Origin: Roseburia sp.
GTDB taxonomy: Bacteria > Bacillota > Clostridia > Lachnospirales > Lachnospiraceae
DNA: 64,000 nucleotides
NCBI GenBank assembly: GCA_023664685.1
Contig: JAMPFC010000001.1
Span: forward strand, 197,179-261,178
Direction: 5' to 3'
In this document: positions 50,837 to 60,233 of the stretch, one piece after another
Layout: the number at the start of each line of letters is the position of its first letter
Numbering within the stretch: the stretch's first letter is position 1
The notes under the pieces: generated by a model
What the model saw: the letters and a program-made list of their open reading frames with translations, nothing else
Databases searched by the model: none
Told to the model about the DNA's origin: nothing
Program-made: the position numbers and the translations under genes

Positions 50837-52030
50837 CTAATATCTGTCGTTCAGGCTGAGACTGTCTGCAAAACTTCCATTGCTTCCGCGGTTTGGCTGG
50901 ATGCTGATATTGATCAGGATCCCGACCGCCATCATATTACTGACAAGGGACGAAAGCCCATTGCTCAAAAATGGCAATGGCAAGCCTGTATTTGGCAGAA
51001 TGGACGTAGCTACGCCGATATTAAAAAATGTCTGAAAACAGAACATCGAACCGATTCCGATCGCGATCATCATCCCCATATAGTCCTTTGCCCGTTTTGC
51101 AGCAATAAAACATTTTATAATGATAATAGAAAGCAGCGTCAGTATGACCATGCAACCAATAAACCCAAATTCCTCGCTGATCGGCGTCCAGATAAAATCG
51201 CTTTCCGTCACGTCGACCGAATGATAATTCCGGCTCTCCGAAGCCCCCTCTAAAAGCCGTTTTCCATATAGCTTTCCGGAAGCGATCGACAAAACGGAAT
51301 TGTTCTGCTGATACATGATCCCGAGCGCTTCTGACTCCGGATTCAGGAAACCATTGATCCTCTGTAACTGGTAATCCTTAAGAAGAATCTGAAACGGCTG
51401 CTGGATGTACCAGATCAAAAAAGCAGAAACCGGCACCAAAACAGCCACAACAGGCCCGAATATCTTCCGCCCCATTCCGGAAGAGATCAGCATGATCACA
51501 AGTACTACCATGATGACCACACTTGATGACAGATCGGACTGCACCAGTATAAACATCGTCGGCACGACAGCGAGCAGGCAGGCGAGAAAGAACGTCTTAA
51601 AACTCTGCAGCCTGTCCCGGCGGCGCATCAGAAAGGTAGCCAGTGTCAAGATGACAATGATCTTACAGACCTCCGACGGCTGAAACATAAAAACCCTAAA
51701 ATCAAGCCAACGGTACGAATCCGTCACTCCTTTTGAGCCAAGCGGAGAAAATCTTGTGGCGGCAACGAGTATTGTCGCTGCCACATATAAGACCGGTACA
51801 TACATACATATTGTATGGTAATCAAGAAGTGAAAAAACAATAACAATAAACAGGCCCGCCACGACAGCGACAACCTGACGTTTCAACGAACCAACCCCAA
51901 GAATCGACAGCATGTATGAGCTTATAAGGGAAAGTATGAGTACAACCACTATAAGCACAATATCATAATTTTTCCAGTTATACCTTTTTGATGCCAGCCA
52001 TTGCTGCGCCTTTTCTTTTATATTTATCAT
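50837..52030 (-). CDS. rodA: FtsW/RodA/SpoVE-family glycosyltransferase (RodA)
   Basis: This 397-residue polytopic protein has about ten helices, of the SEDS peptidoglycan polymerases. Motifs include YRWLDFRVFMFQPSEVCKII, QSDLSSSVVIMVVLVIM and GLPLPFLSNGLSSLVSNMMA. RodA works with the class B PBP encoded upstream (mrdA) for side-wall growth. Being placed with minCDE and mreBCD identifies it as RodA more than FtsW. Confidence 0.93.
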   Translation of the reverse strand: MINIKEKAQQWLASKRYNWKNYDIVLIVVVLILSLISSYMLSILGVGSLKRQVVAVVAGLFIVIVFSLLDYHTICMYVPVLYVAATILVAATRFSPLGSKGVTDSYRWLDFRVFMFQPSEVCKIIVILTLATFLMRRRDRLQSFKTFFLACLLAVVPTMFILVQSDLSSSVVIMVVLVIMLISSGMGRKIFGPVVAVLVPVSAFLIWYIQQPFQILLKDYQLQRINGFLNPESEALGIMYQQNNSVLSIASGKLYGKRLLEGASESRNYHSVDVTESDFIWTPISEEFGFIGCMVILTLLSIIIIKCFIAAKRAKDYMGMMIAIGIGSMFCFQTFFNIGVATSILPNTGLPLPFLSNGLSSLVSNMMAVGILINISIQPNRGSNGSFADSLSLNDRY

Positions 52031-52055
52031 AATAATTTTCCACTACCAGTTAAGA

Positions 52056-52328
52056 TTATTTTGTCTGTTTCATGCTGACGATCGGAATATTAGCAAATAA
52101 TGCCGGAACAGTACCGTTATCCCCCTCAGATTCCGTCTGTTCTATTTTTATGTCCAGTCCCTTCTGGTCAATCTCCACATACTTGGACAGTACATGGATA
52201 ATATCGTTTTTGATCTGCTCCATCAGTTCAGGGGAACAGTTCGCCCGATCCGAAACAAGTACCAGTTTCAGCCGGTCTTTTGCGACATTGCTGGATGATT
52301 TTTTTCGGAAAAAATCTGAAAATCCCAT
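52056..52328 (-). CDS. minE: Cell division topological specificity factor MinE
   Basis: This 90-residue protein starts with MGFSDFFRKKSSSNVAKDRL, whose amphipathic part binds membrane and MinD. It has SDRANCSPELMEQIKNDIIHV and KGLDIKIEQTE of the topological domain. MinE removes MinCD from mid-cell. A longer in-frame start exists but lacks support. Confidence 0.95.
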   Translation of the reverse strand: MGFSDFFRKKSSSNVAKDRLKLVLVSDRANCSPELMEQIKNDIIHVLSKYVEIDQKGLDIKIEQTESEGDNGTVPALFANIPIVSMKQTK

Positions 52329-52354
52329 GATTGTTACAACCTCCACGTTTTCTT

Positions 52355-53146
52355 TTAATTGTTTTTAAACTTACTCTTTATCTTTGAGAAAAATCCACTG
52401 CCTTTTGACAGATCCAGCAAAGGAACATCTTCACCCATGATGCGGTGGCATATATTTTCGTATGCTTGTCCCGCCAGAGAACGGCTTCCCACCAGAGGCT
52501 CCCCTTGATTGGTTGAAACAACGATATTTTCATCATCCGGCACGATACCTAACAGGTCGATCGCAAGGATTTCCACTACATCGTCACTTGACATCATATC
52601 CCCTCTTTTTACCATGTCTGCACGCAGACGGTTTACAACAAGTTCTGTCCTTTTTACCTCATTTGCATTCAAAAGCCCGATGATACGGTCTGCATCACGT
52701 ACTGCCGAGACCTCCGGCGTCGTTACGACGATCGCGCGGTTTGCGCCTGCGATCGCATTCTGGAAGCCCTGCTCGATACCGGCAGGACAATCAAGCAGTA
52801 TGTAATCAAATTCGTCCTTGAGCTCTTGGGTAAGTTTTTGCATCTGCTCCGGAGATACTGCGGTCTTATCGCGTGTCTGCGCCGATGGGAGCAGATAGAG
52901 ATTTGGATATCTCTTATCCTTGATCAACGCCTGTTTGATCCGGCAGTTTCCCTCGATCACATCGACAAGGTTATATACGATCCGGTTCTCAAGCCCCATG
53001 ACAACATCCAGATTCCGGAGTCCGATATCCGTATCGATCAATACCACCTTCTTACCTTCTTTTGCCAGTCCGGTACCTACGTTTGCAGTCGTGGTCGTTT
53101 TGCCCACGCCTCCCTTGCCGGATGTGATTACGATTACTTCACTCAT
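52355..53146 (-). CDS. minD: Septum site-determining ATPase MinD
   Basis: This protein of about 263 residues has the deviant Walker A SGKGGVGKTTTTANVG with signature lysine, DTDIGLRNLDVVMGLENRIV and the C-terminal membrane-targeting helix (SGFFSKIKSKFKNN). MinD recruits MinC. The ATG at 53146 is the family start; longer forms run into minC and are not likely. Confidence 0.97.
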   Translation of the reverse strand: MSEVIVITSGKGGVGKTTTTANVGTGLAKEGKKVVLIDTDIGLRNLDVVMGLENRIVYNLVDVIEGNCRIKQALIKDKRYPNLYLLPSAQTRDKTAVSPEQMQKLTQELKDEFDYILLDCPAGIEQGFQNAIAGANRAIVVTTPEVSAVRDADRIIGLLNANEVKRTELVVNRLRADMVKRGDMMSSDDVVEILAIDLLGIVPDDENIVVSTNQGEPLVGSRSLAGQAYENICHRIMGEDVPLLDLSKGSGFFSKIKSKFKNN

Positions 53147-53219
53147 GTTTTGTTTACCTGTCCTTTCTTCTATCCTATCCTTATATAATACTTGAATGCC
53201 CATAAAAAAGCAAATCTTT

Positions 53220-53882
53220 TTACAGGGAAATATCATTTAACACAGTCCGGTCTAATGTCTCGATGTAAATATTCCCATCCTGCGAGAAGGCGATCTTTGC
53301 CTCGTTGACCGTTTTTTGTTTTTCGTCCGGGCTTCTGGCGATGATATCCCCGATGCGGATCTGGGTCGGATTCATCTTAAGCGCCACGACAAAGCAGTTT
53401 TCTTTTCCGGAGGCACCTGCATACACATTTCCCAAAAGCTTTCCCAGAACAATGACATTTCCGGTCGATACGACCTGCGCTCCGGCATTTACATCGCCGA
53501 GGATCACAATGCTTGTCTCAAATTCCAAAACCTGTCCGGAACGGAGTGTTCCCTTATAAAACTGCCCGGTATTGGAATTCATGCTCATAAGCTTCTCTTC
53601 GAGTGTCTTGCTGAAATGCGCTTCTCTCTCCGCATTGTCATCGATCACACACACGATGTCAAGTTCCGAATTTTCTGTGATGCAGCTTACGAGAGCGAGC
53701 TGCTCTTCGTCACTCAGCTTCCTTCCCTCAAAGGAAAGTGCGATCTGGGCGCTGCCAAGAAAGTCCGATGACGTCTTAAATTTCTCACAGACTTTTTCTT
53801 TTAATTCACCAAATGGCATCTTATCATCCAGATGTACGATGATTCCTGATTTGGTTCCTTTAATAATGACTGGATTTTTCAT
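53220..53882 (-). CDS. minC: Septum site-determining protein MinC
   Basis: This 220-residue protein has an N-terminal FtsZ-inhibiting domain (VIIKGTKSGIIVHLDDKMPF) and a C-terminal beta-helix domain (GTLRSGQVLEFETSIVILGD, VNAGAQVVSTGNVIVLGKLL, GNVYAGASG). MinC blocks FtsZ assembly away from mid-cell. AAGGAGG precedes the ATG. It stands first of minCDE. Confidence 0.96.
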   Translation of the reverse strand: MKNPVIIKGTKSGIIVHLDDKMPFGELKEKVCEKFKTSSDFLGSAQIALSFEGRKLSDEEQLALVSCITENSELDIVCVIDDNAEREAHFSKTLEEKLMSMNSNTGQFYKGTLRSGQVLEFETSIVILGDVNAGAQVVSTGNVIVLGKLLGNVYAGASGKENCFVVALKMNPTQIRIGDIIARSPDEKQKTVNEAKIAFSQDGNIYIETLDRTVLNDISL

Positions 53883-53904
53883 ACTTTCCTCCTTACCTAT
53901 ATTT

Positions 53905-56796
53905 TTAATCCGTAACTCCGCCGGAATTGCTGACAGGACTTGTCGCTGAATTTTTCAGCAGTTTCTTTCTTGAACCCTCGTCAAAGTAATAACGGTAAAT
54001 ATAACTTGCTAAAGACGCCGCATTACTCGATGTAAAGGCATTCGGGATAACGACGGTGACAGAAATCTCCGGTGACTCATACGGAGCAAAGGAAACAAAC
54101 AGCGCATGGTTTGGCTCGTTTGCACTGATCTGTGCAGTTCCCGTCTTTCCTGCCACTTTTACCGGCACGCTCTCAAAAACCGGTTTCTGGCTACCGTTAT
54201 TTACAACCATATACATACCGCTTCTTATGGCATCCAGTGTCGTGGACTGGATATTGAGTTTATTCCTTACTTTTGCTTTGTTTTTCTTTTCCTTATCCTT
54301 GCTGACGTCTACTGTGCGGTCGACAAGTGTAAGATCATAGCAGGTCTCTCCGTTTGCGATCGTCGAGACATAACGCGCTAACTGCACCGGCGTATAACTG
54401 TTTGTACCCTGCCCGATCGCAGAACGCACCGCATCCATATCAGATACATTCGGTTCTGCCTCTGAGAGTTCAATCCCGGAAAGATCGGTCAACCCATAAA
54501 TATCCGCATACTTCTCAAGTTTTTTCAGTCCCCGTTCGTTATTTAACACACCGCCGGTAAGCCCGCTCAACTGATATCCCATCTCATAAAAGAAATAGTT
54601 ACAGGAGTGCTGGATCGCCTGTGAGACATTGATCGTGCCATGTCCGGACTTTGACCAGCATTTGGGCGACTGGGGGCCGATCTTATCAAAAACAACTTTA
54701 TCTGACACCGTGGAGTGGGGATTGATGATCCCCTCCTCAAGCGCAGTCGTCGCAGATACCATTTTATAAGTAGAACCGGGCGCCATCTTCTGCTGCGTCG
54801 CACGGTTTAAAAGCGGTGACGCAGAATTTGAATTGATCTTTGAAAAATAGTCGTTATTGACCGAGTTTGCAAATTTATTATTATCATAACTTGGATATGA
54901 TACAAGCGCCTTGATCTTGCCGGTTTTCGGATCGGTCACGACGACGACCCCAGCGCATGGCGTCAGCCCGAGTTCTCCCGGCGAGATTTCCAGTGAGCGG
55001 ATCTTCGACTTCACAAAACCGAACGGACTCTGCATCCCGGTTTTCAGTTTTGCCGCCATCGCTTTGTCCTTTTTCAGATATCCCTGTTCATACAAAAGCA
55101 GGCAGACCTCTCTTCCGCTTATCACATCATTATAAACAAGCGTATGATATATTTTCTTATCAAAAGCGGTATCTTCGGCAAGAGACTCAAAGACATAGTC
55201 TTTTAATTTGCTATAAATCTCCTCCGTGCTGTAATAATCATCCCCGACGTTCAAAGCTTCCAGATTTAACCAGTTGTTTGAGATCGCATAGATCAGAAAC
55301 CGGCTGAGGCTGATCTTGCCATTTGCGTATTTATTGTACGTCTCATCGGTTTTATCCATCTTATCCGAAGCGATGACTTCATCCGTCCTTAACATCGAAT
55401 AGATATAATCCAGATATTCTTTTGTCGTCTCTGACACATCATCCCCGGGAACGCCATAATTGTAAGCGAGCTGGCGTTTGAGCATCTTGATCGTCGACTT
55501 CTTTTCCGAGGTGAATTTATCATACACATTTTTTTCAAGGGAAGAGGCATCCGGGGCGCTGAATTTTGTAATGTCAACCAAGCCATTTTCTAGGATCGCG
55601 CTGTACACATCATAGATCGGAACCCGGATATCATCCGCTTTTTTCCCTTTGGAACCGGCGCTCTTACTGTTGTTTAGTTTGGAGATCAAAACACCGGCGA
55701 TCATTTTCTCCGTCAGTTTATATGCCGCTTTTTGAAGTTCCGAATCAATCGTCAGGTAAATATCGTTTCCCGCGACTGCGTCCACATGATCTTTTGTCTC
55801 CACGACACGGGAGCTGCTGTCTACGACCAGTGTCTCGCTTCCCTTTTTCCCTTTGAGCTGATCTTCGTAGGTACTCTCGATACCGGTCTTTCCAATCTGG
55901 TCTGCCGCTGTATATGTGTCATCATTATTTTCCTTCATCGTGGCAAGTGTATCGGAGGAAATGAGTCCCGTATACCCGATGATATGGGAAAAATAATAGC
56001 TGTCATAATAAACTCTTTTGGCGTCCTCGCTGACCTCTACACCAGTCAGATTCGCCGAATTTTCCTTGATGGCTGCCACTGTCTCGGCACACACATCCGA
56101 ACTGATCGTAACCGGCTCGTATTTCTGATAGGTATTCATCATGAGCGCATACCGGATCGCCATGATCTCAAGCGCTGTCCGGTCATCATAGTCCTGTTCC
56201 TTCTTTGCCTTCTCCTCATCTGTTTTTTCCTCTCCGGTCAACGGATCAAAAAAATGAATGGCATTTGCCTTTGTGGATGTCCTTATGTAGCGGAAGCATT
56301 CCTCTGCTGTCATTTTCTTTTGCTCCTCCGACAGCTCATCCACAGATTTCAGATAATAAATCTCACGCTTAAAACGCAGTTGTGCGTTCTTATCCACGTT
56401 AAATTTGAAACGTCCCTTTTTGTTGATCTCGATCGGAAACTCGACCGAAATCTTGTCGCCATGTTTTTCGATGAGGGAAATGCATTTGAGGATCATTTCA
56501 TTCATCGTTTTATTGTCCTCTAATTCCCCCGTGTCCTCGATCGTGATGGAATAACTCTGTTCATTGGAGGCAAGCAGTTTTCCGTTGCAGTCGTAAATTT
56601 TTCCCCGGGAGCTTTTGAGCGTTTTGATCTTTGTATTTTTGATCGCCGCCTTTTCATCATACGTCTCTCCCTGAACGATCTGGAGATAAAACAACCGGCT
56701 TACAAGGATGCTGAATAATACAATATAAATAACGATCAGCGCAAAAATCCGCGACCGGACAAGCGTTCTTATATAATCAAGTATAGCAGATATCAA
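53905..56796 (-). CDS. mrdA: Class B penicillin-binding protein 2 (MrdA)
   Basis: This 963-residue transpeptidase has an N-terminal helix (IFALIVIYIVLFSILVSRLF), the PBP dimerisation domain with an insertion of about 250-300 residues, and a C-terminal transpeptidase domain. The active-site serine is in APGSTYKM, followed by SCNYFFYEMG (SxN) and KVAGKTGTAQ (KTG). It is clearly longer than E. coli PBP2 (633), as is typical in Clostridia. It works with RodA and MreBCD in side-wall synthesis. Confidence 0.95.
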   Translation of the reverse strand: MISAILDYIRTLVRSRIFALIVIYIVLFSILVSRLFYLQIVQGETYDEKAAIKNTKIKTLKSSRGKIYDCNGKLLASNEQSYSITIEDTGELEDNKTMNEMILKCISLIEKHGDKISVEFPIEINKKGRFKFNVDKNAQLRFKREIYYLKSVDELSEEQKKMTAEECFRYIRTSTKANAIHFFDPLTGEEKTDEEKAKKEQDYDDRTALEIMAIRYALMMNTYQKYEPVTISSDVCAETVAAIKENSANLTGVEVSEDAKRVYYDSYYFSHIIGYTGLISSDTLATMKENNDDTYTAADQIGKTGIESTYEDQLKGKKGSETLVVDSSSRVVETKDHVDAVAGNDIYLTIDSELQKAAYKLTEKMIAGVLISKLNNSKSAGSKGKKADDIRVPIYDVYSAILENGLVDITKFSAPDASSLEKNVYDKFTSEKKSTIKMLKRQLAYNYGVPGDDVSETTKEYLDYIYSMLRTDEVIASDKMDKTDETYNKYANGKISLSRFLIYAISNNWLNLEALNVGDDYYSTEEIYSKLKDYVFESLAEDTAFDKKIYHTLVYNDVISGREVCLLLYEQGYLKKDKAMAAKLKTGMQSPFGFVKSKIRSLEISPGELGLTPCAGVVVVTDPKTGKIKALVSYPSYDNNKFANSVNNDYFSKINSNSASPLLNRATQQKMAPGSTYKMVSATTALEEGIINPHSTVSDKVVFDKIGPQSPKCWSKSGHGTINVSQAIQHSCNYFFYEMGYQLSGLTGGVLNNERGLKKLEKYADIYGLTDLSGIELSEAEPNVSDMDAVRSAIGQGTNSYTPVQLARYVSTIANGETCYDLTLVDRTVDVSKDKEKKNKAKVRNKLNIQSTTLDAIRSGMYMVVNNGSQKPVFESVPVKVAGKTGTAQISANEPNHALFVSFAPYESPEISVTVVIPNAFTSSNAASLASYIYRYYFDEGSRKKLLKNSATSPVSNSGGVTD

Positions 56797-56799
56797 AAC

Positions 56800-57306
56800 T
56801 CACGCCTCCTCTCTTTTTCCGGCCCAAAACCGTTCCATCCGATTTAGAAGGTAAAAAACGGGGATCGACAGGAGCATTGTGTAGATCGTCTCCGGAAGGA
56901 TCTTCGCAGTCAGGGCAAATCCAAAATTCAGACGCCCCCTTACGAGAAACTCTGTCACAAAATAATAAACACCGTAAATAAAATCGCCAAGCCCAACAAG
57001 TACACACGGAAGTATGTAATTATCTGTAAAATAAACTTTCTGGCAATGCCCGCATGCAAAACCGATCGACATAAAAATAAATGAGTACAGGCCGATCACC
57101 GTCCCGAATACCATATCCAGAAGAAATCCACAGAAAAAGCCGGTAAGCAGGCCGGAAGTCCTTCCCCGCATATAGGCGTAACACACCGTAAAAACGAGCA
57201 GGATGTTCGGTACCACGTCAGCCAGTTTAAAGGCATGGAATACCGTGGTCTGAAATAAAAATCCGATCAGGATCATTATAATCGTGGAAATACGTCTTTT
57301 AATCAT
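56800..57306 (-). CDS. mreD: Rod shape-determining membrane protein MreD
   Basis: This 168-residue protein has about five membrane helices (ISTIIMILIGFLFQTTVFHA, NILLVFTVCYAYMRGRTSGL, IGLYSFIFMSIGFACGH). It joins mreC in the elongasome. Overlap with mreC (8 bp) shows coupling. Sequence similarity in this family is low and the assignment rests on topology and place. Confidence 0.92.
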   Translation of the reverse strand: MIKRRISTIIMILIGFLFQTTVFHAFKLADVVPNILLVFTVCYAYMRGRTSGLLTGFFCGFLLDMVFGTVIGLYSFIFMSIGFACGHCQKVYFTDNYILPCVLVGLGDFIYGVYYFVTEFLVRGRLNFGFALTAKILPETIYTMLLSIPVFYLLNRMERFWAGKREEA

Positions 57307-58180
57307 AATTTTTTATGCCCTCAATCTCCGAAGAATCTTTCAGAGTCGTTATGATCAGTACGGTTTCAAGCTTATCAAAAGAAACCGCCGGTGTAAGGTT
57401 TGCCGTCTTTGAAAGACCGTCCATCTCATCTTTGATGCCGGATATATAACCGACTAAAAGTCCCGGAAGAAATTTATCACTGATCCGGGATGTGACGACA
57501 GCGTCGCCATCCTTTGCCTCCGCACTGTTGCTTATCATTGTGACGTCAATATACCCTTTATAGATACTCTGCATATTTCCCTTTACCATACAGGTTTCCC
57601 CTGTGTTTTCAAACATGGAGCTTACATTACTCTTGTCATCAATGATACTGCGCACCTTTGCGTAATGGTTCCCAGCCTCCGAAACGATCCCCACGAGACC
57701 GTTACCGGCGATGACATTCATATCAACGTCCACACCGTCTTCTTTGCCTTTATCGATCGTAAACAAGTTAAACCAGTTGTTTCCGTCCCTTCCGATCACC
57801 GTAGCAGCTTTCGTCGGATAATCCGGATATTTCTGATCCAGTTCAAAAAGTTCCCGGTAATTGTCCAGATCCTGATTCTCACCTGCCAGAACTTTATTGT
57901 CATAATTGAGCGCATCGATCCGTTCCTTTAATGTACGGTTCTCCTCCAGAAGCTTCTCTTTTGAAGTCAGTAAATCCTTTTTATCAGAAATAAATTTTCC
58001 TACCGTATTGATCCCGCTCTGCATTGGCGATACAAAATCCCCTACTGCTGTTTTAAATCCGAGAAATTTATCCGAAAATTTAAAACTAAGTACCACCAGA
58101 AAGGCGCAGAGAATACTGAGGAACACATATATATACTTTGGATGGAGCGAAGGGCCTCTTCTTCTATGCTTTTTCTTCAT
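57299..58180 (-). CDS. mreC: Rod shape-determining protein MreC
   Basis: This protein of about 293 residues has a short basic N-terminus, one helix (YIYVFLSILCAFLVVLSFKF), a coiled coil (LLTSKEKLLEENRTLKERID) and beta domains (VIGRDGNNWFNLFTIDKGKE, VIAGNGLVGIVSEAGNHYAK). It links MreB inside with PBPs outside. The start at 58180 has GGAG upstream; an earlier in-frame start is less likely. Confidence 0.95.
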   Translation of the reverse strand: MKKKHRRRGPSLHPKYIYVFLSILCAFLVVLSFKFSDKFLGFKTAVGDFVSPMQSGINTVGKFISDKKDLLTSKEKLLEENRTLKERIDALNYDNKVLAGENQDLDNYRELFELDQKYPDYPTKAATVIGRDGNNWFNLFTIDKGKEDGVDVDMNVIAGNGLVGIVSEAGNHYAKVRSIIDDKSNVSSMFENTGETCMVKGNMQSIYKGYIDVTMISNSAEAKDGDAVVTSRISDKFLPGLLVGYISGIKDEMDGLSKTANLTPAVSFDKLETVLIITTLKDSSEIEGIKNYD

Positions 58181-58262
58181 GATCTTCTCCAGTTCTGCAT
58201 GCTGCAAACATGCCTAAATCATCTATCCCGCCGCAAGTTTTATGAAACAGCTCCGAAAAGCT

Positions 58263-59255
58263 CTATAGAGCAAGCTTGGCAAGCTCTGGATCCTCGATCA
58301 CTGCTCCAAGTCCCATGATGACAGTACTCTCCGGCTCCTCACACAAGTTTACTTTTAGTCCAAGTTCTTCATAGATAAAGCGGCCGAGGTCATTGATCCG
58401 GCTGGAACCGCCCGTCAGATACAGGCCGGACTTGTAAATATCCGATGAAATTTCCGGTGGCGTCCTCTCCAGTATGATCTTAATGGAATCCACGATATTT
58501 TGAAATAATTCCCCGAGTGCATCGTGAATGTCCGCAGCGGTCACAGTGATCTCGCTCGGAAGCCCGGTTACAAGATTCCGTCCGCAGATATCCATCGATG
58601 CCTCTGTCACATAAGCAGAGGCGATGCTCTTTTTGATCTGCTCGGCACTCTTTTCACCGATGACAAAATTCATATCTTTTTTGATCTTATTGATGATTGC
58701 CTCGTCAAAACGGTTGCCCCCTACTGGAATAAGCCGGCTCAACACGATACCGCCAAGCGAAAGCACGGAAATTTCCGCTGTGTTCGCCCCGATATCGACA
58801 ACAAGCGTCCCGGTGGATTTTGTGATGTCAAGGTTCATGCCAAGCGCATCTGCGATCGGTTTTTCCACCACATGGATCTTTTTTGATTTTAAATTCGTAT
58901 TGGCGATCAGATCAAAATACGCCCTTTTTTCTACTTCTGTGATATCCGTCGGAACAGCGATATAATATTCTGCCCCTTTAAAACGCTTCTTCCCATTGAG
59001 TTCCGTAAAAAAGTAATCGATCAGGGACTGCATATTTCCGATATCCGCAATAACGCCGTTTTTGATCGGATACGACACATCCAGATTTTCCGGCGCCTTT
59101 TCATACATCTCAAATGCCTCATCCCCAACAGCGAAAACGTGGTTCTTTTTATAAATTGCGATCACGCTTTTCTGGTTTAAGATCACGCCTTCTCCATTTT
59201 TATAAATTTTGATCGAACTTGTACCAAAATCAATACCTATTGCTTTTCCCAGCAT
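58263..59255 (-). CDS. mreB: MreB/Mbl-type actin homologue
   Basis: This 330-residue protein has the actin-type ATP motifs GIDFGTSSIKIY, VVDIGANTAEISVLSLGG and LTGGSSRIN. It forms membrane-bound filaments that guide cell-wall synthesis. ATG 59255 has GAGAGG upstream. TSSIKIY instead of TANTLVY sets it somewhat apart from typical MreB, so an Mbl- or MreBH-like paralogue is also possible. It leads mreBCD. Confidence 0.95.
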   Translation of the reverse strand: MLGKAIGIDFGTSSIKIYKNGEGVILNQKSVIAIYKKNHVFAVGDEAFEMYEKAPENLDVSYPIKNGVIADIGNMQSLIDYFFTELNGKKRFKGAEYYIAVPTDITEVEKRAYFDLIANTNLKSKKIHVVEKPIADALGMNLDITKSTGTLVVDIGANTAEISVLSLGGIVLSRLIPVGGNRFDEAIINKIKKDMNFVIGEKSAEQIKKSIASAYVTEASMDICGRNLVTGLPSEITVTAADIHDALGELFQNIVDSIKIILERTPPEISSDIYKSGLYLTGGSSRINDLGRFIYEELGLKVNLCEEPESTVIMGLGAVIEDPELAKLAL

Positions 59256-59283
59256 TTTGTTCATCCTCTCTAACAATATATTC

Positions 59284-59982
59284 TCATATGTGTCCTCTCT
59301 GTTTCAGGCTGACATATTGACAATCACCAAGGATAATATGATCCAGCAGCTGGATGCCCATCAGCTCCCCTGCCGCCTTCATCCGCTCCGACAGCATAAT
59401 ATCTGAAGTACTCGGCGTCGGATCACCGCTTGGATGATTATGTAAAAGAATCAGGCACGATGCATCATACTGCAGCGCCTTTTTCAGAATTTCCCTCGGA
59501 TTTGCCATACTGGCACAAACAGAACCGACAAATACCACCTCATGCCGGATCAACCGGCAGCGGCTGTCCAGAAAGACCACGATCGTATTCTCATTTTCTT
59601 TTGTCCTCATTTCCTCCATGAAATATTCTGCCACGACTCCCGGGGAATCAAATCGTTTGTTCTCCGGTTTTCTCTGTCTGGTCATACGGTTTGAGATCTC
59701 AGCGGCACATAAAAGCTGTGCAGCCTTTACCTTCCCGACCCCATCGACCCTCTGCAGTTCCGTGTCTGACAGATAGTGAAGTCCCATCAGGCCTTTGTAG
59801 ACCGGATGGAGATCGAGGATCTCTGTGGCAAGCCCGACGCTTGTCTTGTGCGTACTCCCATTTCGGATGAGGACAGCGATCAGTTCGGCATCAGAAAGAC
59901 TTTCCACCCCATTCTTTTCCAGTTTTTCATAGGGGCGTTCCGACTCCGGAAGTTCCTTCATCGTATAAAATTTTTGTTCCAT
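59284..59982 (-). CDS. radC: RadC-family JAB-domain protein
   Basis: This 232-residue protein has a helix-hairpin-helix part (LQRVDGVGKVKAAQLLCAAE) and a metal-binding JAB/MPN domain (HNHPSGDPTPSTSD, with GSVCASMANPREILKKAL). It was once thought to be a DNA repair factor; the real role is uncertain. Its place before mreB matches Bacillus. Confidence 0.95.
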   Translation of the reverse strand: MEQKFYTMKELPESERPYEKLEKNGVESLSDAELIAVLIRNGSTHKTSVGLATEILDLHPVYKGLMGLHYLSDTELQRVDGVGKVKAAQLLCAAEISNRMTRQRKPENKRFDSPGVVAEYFMEEMRTKENENTIVVFLDSRCRLIRHEVVFVGSVCASMANPREILKKALQYDASCLILLHNHPSGDPTPSTSDIMLSERMKAAGELMGIQLLDHIILGDCQYVSLKQRGHI

Positions 59983-60090
59983 ATATACTCCTTGTCCCTA
60001 CCAACACCGACCATACATAGTTATTTTACCATATTTTTTCAGAAAAGTATATATTTAACGAAAGTTTTTTCTGTGACTTTTCGCCAAACT

Positions 60091-60233
60091 TCATGATAAT
60101 CTGACTAATTTTTCGTCAACCATCTTTTGTAACGACATAAGAATCCCATATTTCGTTACGTCTCCAAGTATCATGGCAATCTGACTAATTTTTCGTCAAC
60201 CATCTTTTGTAACGACATAAGAATCCCATATTT
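60091..60233. repeat. Tandem duplication of the 3' end of the ynbB-like gene
   Basis: A 63-bp block occurs at 60091-60153 and 60171-60233, offset by 80 bp, with two mismatches. The shared core of 56 bp is identical. The right copy is the end of the coding region, including its stop codon; the left one lies beyond the stop in non-coding DNA. This is a recent local duplication. Confidence 0.9.

Noticed and set aside
55732..56523. A 263-residue plus-strand frame opposite mrdA.
   Set aside because: It is antisense to the PBP2 coding sequence and has no recognisable domain.
60091..60233. Possible attachment-site pair of an integrated element.
   Set aside because: The repeats are only 80 bp apart and one is the end of a normal gene; nothing lies between them that could be a mobile element.
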